Shown in pieces: positions 1 to 8,405 of a stretch of 64,000 nucleotides of DNA (within the stretch, counting starts at the first letter, position 1; each line of letters opens with the position of its first letter). Origin of the DNA: Alphaproteobacteria bacterium. Its GTDB lineage: Bacteria; Pseudomonadota; Alphaproteobacteria; Micropepsales; Micropepsaceae. The stretch lies in the NCBI GenBank assembly GCA_025924715.1, contig JAICHV010000012.1, positions 22,067 to 86,066 on the forward strand, read 5' to 3'. A model generated the notes under the pieces. That model ran no database searches. It worked only from the letters and a program-made list of their open reading frames with translations, and was not told where the DNA came from. A program made the translations under genes and the position numbers.

Positions 1-3000
1 CAGATCGAAGCGACCGGCGCCACGACCGTCAGCCAAGTGCTGGCTGACATTCCCGGCCTCAACAATTTCGGCAGCGCCGGGCAGGGCGCGCAGAACTCCG
101 CCGATCCCGGAGGCGCCTCGTCCCCCACCATTCACAGCCTGGGCAGCTCTGCCTCCAACGGCACGCTGGTCCTGGTCGACAACCACCGGCTGCCTTATAC
201 CGGCATTCAGCACAACACCATCGATCCCAGCGCCGTTCCCGTCATCGCCCTGCAACGCGTCGAAGTGCTGCCGGACGGCGCCTCCTCGACCTATGGCTCG
301 GACGCGGTTGCCGGCGTCTTGAACTTCATCACCCGCAAGAATTTCACGGGTGTGGAGTTCAGCGCCCAATACGGCATGGCCGATCATTACGAGAGCTTCA
401 GCGCCGGCGCGCTGTTCGGCCATGACTGGGGAACCGGCTCGGCCATGCTGGCTTATGAATATGTCTCCAAGTCGCAATTCTCCAATGGCTGGCGCTCCTT
501 TCAGACCGCGCGTCAGGACATTCGTCTGGGTGCGATGTCCGATCCTTGCTCTTTCGCGGCCTCGCTTTGCACCAACGGCACGCCCAACGCTTTTGCCGCG
601 AACACCGCCACGGCCACGAACTTTCTGGCCACCACGCCTGACAACACCCATGGCACGACCGGGCCGTACGGCGTCGCCGTTCCGGCCTCGCCCTCGCGCG
701 GCAGCAATTTCCAGAACTTCAGCTGCCCGACCGCCACGATCAGCGCGACCAGCGGCTCGGCCAGCTTCCTCTATCCCTATAACAGCAATGTCTCCATCAC
801 CAATGCCGGCGTGAATCCCTCCAACGGCGTCTGCGACGAAAACAGCTATGGTTCCTGGCTGCCTTCGGAAACCCGCAACACCATCTTCATGTCGTTCAAG
901 CAGCAGATCGGCGACAGCATCGCGCTGACCGCGGATTTCGATTATTCGACGCGTTTCGAAAGCCAGATAAACCCCAAGGGCACGACCGGCAGTCCGGTGA
1001 CAGTGTTCGGTCCCACCTCGGGCAAGGGCACGCCGACGGCCTTTTCGCCGACCACCGGCCTTCCCACCGCCACCCTGACCACGGGCGGGCAGATCAATCC
1101 GTTCTACACCGTCGGCAGCACCGGTCTTTCCACGTCTGCCACCCGCATCAATTATGATTTCACGCCGCTTCTGATCGGGGCCGGGCTGCCGGCGACGCTG
1201 GAAAAGACGGGCGACACAGTGGCCTTCGCCGATCTCGGCCTGACCTGGGATATGGGGAATGATTGGGAGCTCGATCTGGGCGGCACCTTCGGCGTCGATT
1301 ATGATTTCGACCGCTCCACCCACTCGCTCTGTATGGCCTGCGCCTATTTGGCCCTGAACGGGACCACCAATTTCCAGGGCAACCCGAACATATCGGTGGC
1401 CACCAGCGCCATCGCCGATCCGTCCGGTCTGAACACCATCCTGGCGGAAAGCCGTTCGCTCACCACCGCCAATGCGCTTGACGTATGGGACCCGCCGGGC
1501 GCCACCAACAAGACCTCGGCGACGGTGTTGCAGCAATTGAACAGCGGCTTTTCCAACACCACCGCCACGCAAGGCATCCAGGACTTCAACATCATCCTCC
1601 ATGGCGCGCCCTTCGCGATGCCGGCCGGTGCGGTGAAATTCGCGCTTGGCGGCGAGTTCATGCATACGACCGATCAGCAATTGCAGAACACCGCCAGCTC
1701 GGCGCTGGGACCGCAGTCGGTCGCCTCGCCGACCGTCAATCTTTTCTATGGCCGCACCGTCTGGTCGGGCTTCATGGAAATTCTGGTCCCCCTGGTCAGC
1801 CCGGAAATGAACGTGCCGCTGGTCCAGAAACTGGATCTGGACGTTTCCGGCCGCGTCGACCAGTACACCACCTATGGCGGCACCAAGAATCCCAAGGTCG
1901 GTTTCACCTGGGATATCACCGATGGCCTGCGCGGCCGCGGCAGCTTCGGCACCTCTTTCACCGTGCCGGCTTTCGCCTCGGGTGGCCAGTCCAAGACCGG
2001 CATCACCTCGCAATCGGCGACCAGCACCGGCGGTACGCCGAGTCTGGCGATTCCCTTCAACGACAAGAGCTATAATGGCGGCGCGGGCGTGGCGGGCACC
2101 TGGGTCGGCAGTGCAACCACCTGCGCCCAAGCGGGCTCGACCCCGGTCGACGCAAACAATCAGGCCCAAGCGGCGCCCTATACCAACGCCGTGGCCTGTC
2201 TGGTCAATTCCAACAACAATCCCGGCATCCAATACGCCGCCGGCGGCAAGCCGGGTCTGAGGCCCGAGATCGGCATGACCTATTCGGCCGGGTTTGATTT
2301 CGATCTGGGCAAATTCATGCCCTTGTTCGAAGGCCTGACCGGCGAGGTGACCTATTACCAGGCCAAATATGCCGGCCTGGTCACCTCCATTGGTTTGGCC
2401 ACAGCCCAGCCGGGGCTGACCTATTTCGCCCCGGTGGGCGGCTGGACCCAGTCCAGTCCCTTCATCACCAATGTGTTGTCGACGGGTTATCCGCTCACCA
2501 GCACCTTGCCCAGCACGATCTGGACTTTCTTCGACGGACGGCAGACCAACGCCTATACGCTGTGGCAGAACGGTTTGGACTACGGCATCCATTATGTGTT
2601 CAGCACCGACTGGGGCACCTTCCATGCCGGCATCAATGGCAACGAAATCCTGCGCTTCACGCAGCGCAATGAAGGGCCCAACAATCCGCTGATCGACATC
2701 AAGAACGGCAAGGCCGGCAGCTCGGGCCGTTTTGCCGGCCAGGAAATGACCTGGCGGGCGACCGCGGGCTGGAATCAAGGGCCCTATCAGGTGCAAGTGT
2801 CGTTCAACTTCCAGAGCCCGTATTTCGCTTCGGTGACGGCATTCCCCTACAACCGGGTCACCTCTTTCGATCCCGGGCCGCAAGCCGGCGTCAACCCCGG
2901 CAATCTGCAGAAAATCGAACCGCTGAAAACCTTCGACCTGACGGCGGGTTATGTGATCCCGGGCGGCTGGTACCAGCCTCTGGAAGGCACCCAGCTCACG

Positions 3001-3117
3001 CTCAGCGTCACGAATCTGTTCGACACCGATCCGCCGTTCCAGGACAATGCCAATGGTTTTGGACCCGGCAGCCAGCTCGGCCGGCTCGTCACCATCAGCT
3101 TGAAGAAGAGCTTCTGA
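1..3117 (+). CDS. TonB-dependent receptor, 5' truncated by window
   Basis: Outer-membrane TonB-dependent receptor for energised uptake of a large or scarce substrate. The frame is open from base 1, so the signal peptide and TonB box lie outside the window; 1038 residues are visible. The plug domain is recognisable near the start by VEVLPDGASSTYGSDAVAG followed by a NFITRKNF strand, and the rest is a long beta-barrel ending in the aromatic residue of SLKKSF, as expected for a barrel assembled by BAM. Two Cys pairs (DPCSFAASLC and SLCMACAY) probably sit in external loops. The barrel is large, as in receptors for oligosaccharides or peptides, but the substrate cannot be read from sequence. It is followed by a strong terminator and then by a PQQ dehydrogenase on the same strand. 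Confidence 0.93.
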   Translation, partial: QIEATGATTVSQVLADIPGLNNFGSAGQGAQNSADPGGASSPTIHSLGSSASNGTLVLVDNHRLPYTGIQHNTIDPSAVPVIALQRVEVLPDGASSTYGSDAVAGVLNFITRKNFTGVEFSAQYGMADHYESFSAGALFGHDWGTGSAMLAYEYVSKSQFSNGWRSFQTARQDIRLGAMSDPCSFAASLCTNGTPNAFAANTATATNFLATTPDNTHGTTGPYGVAVPASPSRGSNFQNFSCPTATISATSGSASFLYPYNSNVSITNAGVNPSNGVCDENSYGSWLPSETRNTIFMSFKQQIGDSIALTADFDYSTRFESQINPKGTTGSPVTVFGPTSGKGTPTAFSPTTGLPTATLTTGGQINPFYTVGSTGLSTSATRINYDFTPLLIGAGLPATLEKTGDTVAFADLGLTWDMGNDWELDLGGTFGVDYDFDRSTHSLCMACAYLALNGTTNFQGNPNISVATSAIADPSGLNTILAESRSLTTANALDVWDPPGATNKTSATVLQQLNSGFSNTTATQGIQDFNIILHGAPFAMPAGAVKFALGGEFMHTTDQQLQNTASSALGPQSVASPTVNLFYGRTVWSGFMEILVPLVSPEMNVPLVQKLDLDVSGRVDQYTTYGGTKNPKVGFTWDITDGLRGRGSFGTSFTVPAFASGGQSKTGITSQSATSTGGTPSLAIPFNDKSYNGGAGVAGTWVGSATTCAQAGSTPVDANNQAQAAPYTNAVACLVNSNNNPGIQYAAGGKPGLRPEIGMTYSAGFDFDLGKFMPLFEGLTGEVTYYQAKYAGLVTSIGLATAQPGLTYFAPVGGWTQSSPFITNVLSTGYPLTSTLPSTIWTFFDGRQTNAYTLWQNGLDYGIHYVFSTDWGTFHAGINGNEILRFTQRNEGPNNPLIDIKNGKAGSSGRFAGQEMTWRATAGWNQGPYQVQVSFNFQSPYFASVTAFPYNRVTSFDPGPQAGVNPGNLQKIEPLKTFDLTAGYVIPGGWYQPLEGTQLTLSVTNLFDTDPPFQDNANGFGPGSQLGRLVTISLKKSF

Positions 3118-3139
3118 CGAGCGTTATTTTGAGCGGAAT

Positions 3140-3182
3140 GGTCCTGCGATCACCTAAGATGATCGCAGGACCTCGTCTTTTT
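3140..3182 (+). terminator. Rho-independent terminator after TonB receptor
   Basis: A perfect 13-bp inverted repeat (GGTCCTGCGATCA at 3140-3152, TGATCGCAGGACC at 3160-3172) with a 7-nt loop is followed by TCGTCTTTTT. It lies 22 bases after the receptor stop codon and should insulate it from the PQQ dehydrogenase gene. Confidence 0.85.
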
Positions 3183-3202
3183 GAGATCATGAGAGCGCAG
3201 CC

Positions 3203-5278
3203 ATGAAATCCACCGCCACATCGATCTCTTTGCGGAAGATCTGTCTTCTGGGCGCGGCGGCGCTGAGCTTGCGCGGCGGCGAGCCGGCACAGGCGCAAGG
3301 CGGCGCGGATGCTCTGGCGTCCAAGGAATGGCCCGCTTACGGCCATGACGCCGGCGGCATGCGCTATTCCCCCCTGGCGCAAATCACCCGCGCCAATGTC
3401 TCGCGCCTGGCTGTCGCCTGGACCTATCATATGAAGAAGCCGGGCGATGGCGCCGATAGCGGCTTCGGCGGCGGTGGCCGCGGAGCGGGTGGTCCGCCGG
3501 GCGATCAAGTGGCGGCGCAGGCGGCCGAGGAAGGTGTGGCGCCGGCCCCTGCTCGCGGCCGCGGCGGCCGGGCGCCATCGGCATTCGCCATCGCCGAGGT
3601 CACGCCCTTGGTAATCCATGGCGTCATGTACATCACCACGCCTTATGGGCGGGTCACGGCACTGGATCCCACCACCGGCACTGAAATCTGGTCTTACAAA
3701 TTGCCCAGCGGGCAACCCGCTACGCGCGGCGTTTCTTATTTTCCCGGCGACAAAACCGTCTCACCGTTGATCGTGGTCGCCACCTCGGACGGCAAGCTGT
3801 TCACCCTGGACGCCAAATCCGGCGCGCTTAACCCGCGGTTCGGTGTCAATGGCGTGGTCGATCTCAACACACCCGACATCACCCACAATCTGCCGCGCGC
3901 CAGCGACGGCCAATCCTCGCCGCCGGCGATCTACAAGAACTTGATTATTCTGGGCGGCCGCACCACCGAAAGTGGCGGCCCCGGGCCGGCCGGCGATGTG
4001 CGCGCTTTCGACATCCATGACGGCAGACTGGCATGGACCTTTCATTCCATCCCCCAGCCGGGCGAACCCAATTTCGGCACCTGGGCAGGGGAAAGCGGCA
4101 AAATGCGCTCGGGCGTCAATGTCTGGGGGCTGATCACCGTGGATGCCAAGCGCGGCATCGCCTATCTGCCCTTCGGCGCCCCGTCGGGCGACGCCTTTGG
4201 CGGCGACCGGCTGGGCGATGATCTTTATGGCTCCAGCATCGTCGCGGTCGATGCCGCAAGCGGAAAATATCTGTGGCATTTCCAGCTTGTGCATCACGAC
4301 ATCTGGGACTTCGACCTGGAAGCGCCGCCTTTGCTGATGGATGTGAAACGGGGCGGCAAAGTGATTCCCGCCGTCGCCGTGGTGGAAAAGAATTCTCTGC
4401 TCTATCTGCTCGACCGGGTGACCGGAAAGCCGATTTATGGCGTCGAGGAGCGGCCCGTGCCGGCCAGCCAAGTGCCCGGGGAGATCACCTCTCCGACCCA
4501 GCCCTTCCCGGTCAAGCCCGCGGCGCTGGCGCGGCAGAGCATGACGATGGCCGACATCGCGACGGTGACGCCGGAACTGGAGGCGGCCTGCCGCAAATTG
4601 GTCGCCGACAATCACATCGAGATGGGCGGACCGTTCCTGCCGATGAGCTACAATCACGTGCGGGTGAATTTCCCCAGTTCGATCGGCGGCACCAATTGGG
4701 CGGGCGGCTCGTTCAATCCCAAGCTGGGCTATTTCTTCCTCAATGTCAGCGATCTGGGGCAGTTGCAGGGCTACAAGGACCCCGCCAGCGGTCCGGTCGG
4801 CGACATCGTCGGCACCAACCAGTTCACCGGCCGCTCCGGGCCCTATGTCAATCTGCAGCCCAGCGGCCGCTTCAAGGACAATGCCTCGAACATGCCCTGC
4901 AACCAGCCGCCCTGGGGCGAGATGGTGGCGGTGAACGTCAATACCGGCGAGATCGCCTGGAAAGTGCCGCTGGGAATTACCGAAACCCTGCCGGCGGAAA
5001 AACAGAATACCGGGCGGCCTGGGATCGGTGGTTCGATCGCCACCGCCGGCGATCTGGTCTTTATCGGCGCCACCGATGACAACCGTTTTCGCGCCCTGGA
5101 CGCGCGCAGCGGCAAGGAATTGTGGAGCGCCAAGATGGACGCCGCCGCGGCCACGGTGCCCAGCACCTATCAGGGCAGGGATGGCCGGCAATATGTGGTG
5201 GTGACGGCGACGGGAAACAGCTTCGCGGCGGAGCCGGCCACCTCGGACGCGATCACCGCCTTCGCTTTGCCGAAATAG
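3203..5278 (+). CDS. Periplasmic PQQ-dependent dehydrogenase (quinoprotein, glucose-dehydrogenase type)
   Basis: Soluble eight-bladed propeller quinoprotein of 691 residues that should oxidise a sugar or alcohol in the periplasm and pass electrons to the respiratory chain. The N terminus has a short basic and hydrophobic signal peptide ending around AQAQ. The start of the mature protein (WPAYGHDAGGMRYSPL, residues 43-58) is the family hallmark, followed by propeller repeats such as TPYGRVTALDPTTG and ATSDGKLFTLDAKSG. The pattern HHDIWDFDLEAPP and the late GGSIATAGDLVFIGATDD also fit membrane-type glucose and related dehydrogenases. There is no C-terminal cytochrome c domain and no N-terminal membrane anchor of the Gcd type. 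Residues about 79-126 form a Gly/Ala/Arg-rich low-complexity insertion. The exact substrate is unknown. ATG at 3203 follows a GAGAG stretch. Confidence 0.88.
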   Translation: MKSTATSISLRKICLLGAAALSLRGGEPAQAQGGADALASKEWPAYGHDAGGMRYSPLAQITRANVSRLAVAWTYHMKKPGDGADSGFGGGGRGAGGPPGDQVAAQAAEEGVAPAPARGRGGRAPSAFAIAEVTPLVIHGVMYITTPYGRVTALDPTTGTEIWSYKLPSGQPATRGVSYFPGDKTVSPLIVVATSDGKLFTLDAKSGALNPRFGVNGVVDLNTPDITHNLPRASDGQSSPPAIYKNLIILGGRTTESGGPGPAGDVRAFDIHDGRLAWTFHSIPQPGEPNFGTWAGESGKMRSGVNVWGLITVDAKRGIAYLPFGAPSGDAFGGDRLGDDLYGSSIVAVDAASGKYLWHFQLVHHDIWDFDLEAPPLLMDVKRGGKVIPAVAVVEKNSLLYLLDRVTGKPIYGVEERPVPASQVPGEITSPTQPFPVKPAALARQSMTMADIATVTPELEAACRKLVADNHIEMGGPFLPMSYNHVRVNFPSSIGGTNWAGGSFNPKLGYFFLNVSDLGQLQGYKDPASGPVGDIVGTNQFTGRSGPYVNLQPSGRFKDNASNMPCNQPPWGEMVAVNVNTGEIAWKVPLGITETLPAEKQNTGRPGIGGSIATAGDLVFIGATDDNRFRALDARSGKELWSAKMDAAAATVPSTYQGRDGRQYVVVTATGNSFAAEPATSDAITAFALPK

Positions 5279-5288
5279 GTCTTGCGCC

Positions 5289-6656
5289 TCAATATTGCTG
5301 AACGAAGGTTTGGGACACCAGCTCCAGAACTCTTTGCAGCAGGCCGCGGGAGCGCCATTGTTTCAGGTCGATGGCTTTGGCGCGGCTGAGATCGGCGGCG
5401 AAAACCGCATCCAGCGATTGGGCGAAACCGGGGTCGGAGATTCCCAGCACGACCTCGTCATTGATCTTGCGGCTGCGGTTGTCGAGATTGGCCGACCCGA
5501 TCACCGCCCATAGGCCATCTTCCAGTAGCAGTTTGGTATGGGTGAAGGTCGGCTGGTATTCATAAATATGGACGCCGGCTTCCATCAGCTCCTGATAGAT
5601 CCGCTGCCCGGCCCAGCGCACCGATTTTTCATCGGTCTTCTCATTGGGCACCAGGATGGTCACCGCGACGCCAGCCCGGGCCTTGTCCATCAGCACTTTG
5701 CGGATCGACGCATCGGGCAGGAAATAGGGCGTCTCGATCTTGATCTCGCGCGTGGCGCCCAGTAGCGACCATAGGAAAAACGTCTCGGCCTCGAACAGAT
5801 CGGGCGAGGGCGAGCTGGATAAGGTCACAAAAGTCGTATTGCCGCTGGGCGCGGCCGAAGGGAAGAATCGCTCGCCGGCCAGGATTTCGCCGGTGGTCGC
5901 GCCCCAGATTTCCGCGAAACTGCCTTGCAGGTGCGCCGCCATGCTGCCGCGCACTCGGAACATGAGGTCATGCCACTCATCCGGATTGCGGGCATCACCC
6001 CTCCACACGTCGTCCACCGCCCATCCGCCGGTATAGGCGATAGTACCGTCGATGATGATCGCCCGCCGGTGATTGCGTTTGGGTGCGCGCGAAATCGTCC
6101 AGGGTAGCGGGATCAGGGAATGAAACACCGTCACCTGACCGCCTAGGGATTTCAAGGTGTCGAATTTTCCCGATGGCGCCTTGAGGCCTCCATAGGCGTC
6201 ATACATCACCCGCACTGGCACGCCGGCGCGCTGCTTTTGCTCCAAATGCGCCAGGACCTGGTTGCTGAGCGCGCCGTCGCGCCAAATATAAACCATGAAG
6301 TCGATGGAGCGCTGCGCATTGTCGATATCGGCGAGGAGGGATTTGAGAAAAGCATCGCCATTGACCAGGATTTTCACGGGCGGCCCATGATCGATGGGAA
6401 GCGCCATGGAATCGGAAAGAGCCGCCATGAACTGCGCGCCGCCCGCCGGCGGCACGCGGTCGCTAGGTCGATAGAGCGATGGCCCTTTTCCCAGGGGCAG
6501 AAACAGCAGGACTAGGGCGCCGATAAGGCTGAAAAACCCGATAGTGAAGCAGGCCAGCTCCCACCAAGTATAATGGCCCAAGGCTTTTGTGAGCGCCGCC
6601 CATGGGCGCCAGCCATGCTGTGAGTGCCGCGGGGGCCGAGTGCGTTTGGCAGGCAT
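5289..6656 (-). CDS. Phospholipase D / cardiolipin synthase-like protein
   Basis: Membrane-anchored PLD-superfamily enzyme of 455 residues, probably making or remodelling phospholipids such as cardiolipin at the inner membrane. One transmembrane helix lies at about residues 32-56, followed by two PLD domains. The second catalytic motif is canonical (HTKLLLED with H373, K375, D380, then GSANLDNRS). In the first motif the lysine is replaced by arginine (HRRAIIID: H196, R198, D203, then AYTGG). Two motifs on one chain and a single N-terminal helix match bacterial Cls proteins, although ClsA usually has two helices. It converges on the PQQ dehydrogenase with a 10-base gap. Substrate is inferred from family only. 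Confidence 0.83.
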   Translation of the reverse strand: MPAKRTRPPRHSQHGWRPWAALTKALGHYTWWELACFTIGFFSLIGALVLLFLPLGKGPSLYRPSDRVPPAGGAQFMAALSDSMALPIDHGPPVKILVNGDAFLKSLLADIDNAQRSIDFMVYIWRDGALSNQVLAHLEQKQRAGVPVRVMYDAYGGLKAPSGKFDTLKSLGGQVTVFHSLIPLPWTISRAPKRNHRRAIIIDGTIAYTGGWAVDDVWRGDARNPDEWHDLMFRVRGSMAAHLQGSFAEIWGATTGEILAGERFFPSAAPSGNTTFVTLSSSPSPDLFEAETFFLWSLLGATREIKIETPYFLPDASIRKVLMDKARAGVAVTILVPNEKTDEKSVRWAGQRIYQELMEAGVHIYEYQPTFTHTKLLLEDGLWAVIGSANLDNRSRKINDEVVLGISDPGFAQSLDAVFAADLSRAKAIDLKQWRSRGLLQRVLELVSQTFVQQY

Positions 6657-6764
6657 CGCATGTCCAGATGGCCGGCAGCGCGGATGGATGCGCGCAACAA
6701 GGCACCGGCTTGAGGTCTTTTGCCGGCAACGCCAAACGGGACGGGAAAGTTCCTCGGGGCCGGT

Positions 6765-7145
6765 TTACGGGGCCGGCGCCATGCCCAGGCAGTGTTGGAT
6801 CTTGCCCATCAGGCGGGGCATATCCACCGGCTTGGTGTCGTAATCCGCGCAGCCCAGCCGGACGCTGATATCGCGGTCAGTGGCCATGGCATGGGCGGTC
6901 AGGGCGATGATCGGGATCCCGGCGGTCTTGGGATTGCTTTTGATCAGGCGGGTCGCTTCCCACCCATCCATTTCGCCCAGGGCGATATCCATCAGGATCA
7001 GATCGGGCATTTCGCTCTCCGCCATCGCCACGCCTTGCGGGCCATCGACGGCGAAGCACATGGCGAAACCCTGGCGCTGCAGCCGGCGGCCGAGCATGTC
7101 GCGGTTCATTTCATTGTCTTCAACCAGCAGAATTTTTTTCATCAT
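6765..7145 (-). CDS. Single-domain CheY-like response regulator
   Basis: Stand-alone receiver of 126 residues with no output domain. The acidic pocket (VEDNE, residues 8-12), phosphoacceptor D53 in LILMDIAL, the T/S position in IIALTAHA and the lysine in YDTKPVD are all present, so it should be phosphorylatable. The start is placed at the first of two ATGs (MMKKILLVED), since upstream codons do not look like receiver sequence. It begins 14 bases after the stop of the degenerate kinase at 7159-8283 on the same strand and belongs to the same transcript as the kinases upstream. As a DivK/CheY-type protein it could shuttle phosphoryl groups or act by protein contact. Confidence 0.9.
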   Translation of the reverse strand: MMKKILLVEDNEMNRDMLGRRLQRQGFAMCFAVDGPQGVAMAESEMPDLILMDIALGEMDGWEATRLIKSNPKTAGIPIIALTAHAMATDRDISVRLGCADYDTKPVDMPRLMGKIQHCLGMAPAP

Positions 7146-7158
7146 GGGCCCCTTGATC

Positions 7159-8283
7159 TCACGAGCTAAGCATGGCGCCGTCCCGAAGGGGGAACAGGCG
7201 TGGAAGATATTTGCGCAGCGCCAGCGCCATGCGGCTGCCGGCGGCGCGGCTGGTGCCACTCAGCGGCCCGTCGCTTTGCGCGAACTGCGATGACAAAGCG
7301 GGGCCTGCGAAATTCGAAGGAAGGCGCATGGAGAGGCGCAGATCCTGGTCGGCTTCGCCCGCGATCCAGAATTCGCCGCCCATCAGCCGGCACAATTTTT
7401 CCGCCAGGGCCACGCCCAGACTGCTGTCATGGGTGCTGTCCAACCCGGCCGATCCGGCACGAAAATCGCTGACGATATGGGCCGCATGCGCGGGAATGGC
7501 GGTGCCGTCCAGGGCCCTGACCGTGATCTCGATGGCGCCGCCGCGCACGGCACCGGCCAGCCGGACCTCGCCGTCGCGCACCAGATGGGAGGACGCCCCA
7601 ACCAATTTTGCCACGACTTGCTGAAACTTCCGCTTGTCGATGACGATGGTTTGATCTTCGCCCAGCAGCGCGCAGGTGAAGCGGTTGGCGTTTTCCGCCG
7701 CCAGGGCTGTGCAAGCCGCGGTGATTTGGTCGATTAACGCACCAAGACTGGCTTGCTCCGGAAAGATCTCCATCTTGCGGGCGTCGATCTTGGAGTGATC
7801 CAACACGTCGTTGATCAGGCTCAGAAGGTGCTTGCCGGTTTGCAGGATCTTGCCGATATCGGCGCTCTCCCGGCCGGCGGCGACCATGTCCTCGATCAGC
7901 ATTTCGCTATAGCCGATGACCGCGTTGATCGGCGTGCGCAATTCGTGGCTCATCTTGGCCAGATAGTCCGCCTTGGCTTCGATGGCCTTGATCGCCTTGA
8001 CCTTGCGTTCGCGCAGTTCGCGCGCCGTGGCGACATGGGCGAGAACTTCATCCTCCAGCCGCCGGCGCAAGGCGGGCAGATTGGCGACATAGGCCGCCGC
8101 GATCGACACCGCCAGGGCGCCGCATAGGCCGAAGACAAGACCCGTGCTGGGCACCACCGGAAAATTCACATGGCTGAGGAAAAACGAGCCGCGCACCAGG
8201 AAATAGATCGCGGCAAAGCCAGCCCCCAGCCAAGCCGGGGCGAGAAGGGCGCGCAAAATCCCGATCGATTGTTTCGCAGCCAT
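7159..8283 (-). CDS. Histidine kinase-like protein with degenerate ATP-binding domain
   Basis: Two predicted membrane helices (about residues 9-30 and 47-69) lead into a coiled linker and a good HisKA domain with the phosphoacceptor H113 in [18 protein letters not shown]. The catalytic domain that follows is broken at every ATP-binding motif: the N box reads FQQVVAKLVGASSHL with no Asn, the DxGxG G1 box is missing (RALDGTAIP), and the G2 box is SSLGVALAEKL. The protein should therefore dimerise and carry a phosphoryl group, but probably cannot bind ATP normally. ATG at 8283 (MAAKQSIG) fits the domain start better than upstream codons. It lies between the intact kinase at 8406-9815 and the receiver at 6765-7145, all on one strand. 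Confidence 0.82.
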   Translation of the reverse strand: MAAKQSIGILRALLAPAWLGAGFAAIYFLVRGSFFLSHVNFPVVPSTGLVFGLCGALAVSIAAAYVANLPALRRRLEDEVLAHVATARELRERKVKAIKAIEAKADYLAKMSHELRTPINAVIGYSEMLIEDMVAAGRESADIGKILQTGKHLLSLINDVLDHSKIDARKMEIFPEQASLGALIDQITAACTALAAENANRFTCALLGEDQTIVIDKRKFQQVVAKLVGASSHLVRDGEVRLAGAVRGGAIEITVRALDGTAIPAHAAHIVSDFRAGSAGLDSTHDSSLGVALAEKLCRLMGGEFWIAGEADQDLRLSMRLPSNFAGPALSSQFAQSDGPLSGTSRAAGSRMALALRKYLPRLFPLRDGAMLSS

Positions 8284-8405
8284 AAACAGATTTCTCGCCA
8301 GTCCTTCCGAACGGTGCGATTTTATCGCTCCGCGCGTTAAAAGATGGTTGGTGCCGGAACTTGGGGCGGTGTTTGGCCGGGTTTGGTTAATGAATTGAGG
8401 GCCGA

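Noticed and set aside
3761..5191. Long open frame (about 476 codons) antisense to the PQQ dehydrogenase
   Set aside because: It mirrors a clear coding gene in high-GC DNA; the translation is rich in His/Gly/Arg/Asp with no domain pattern.
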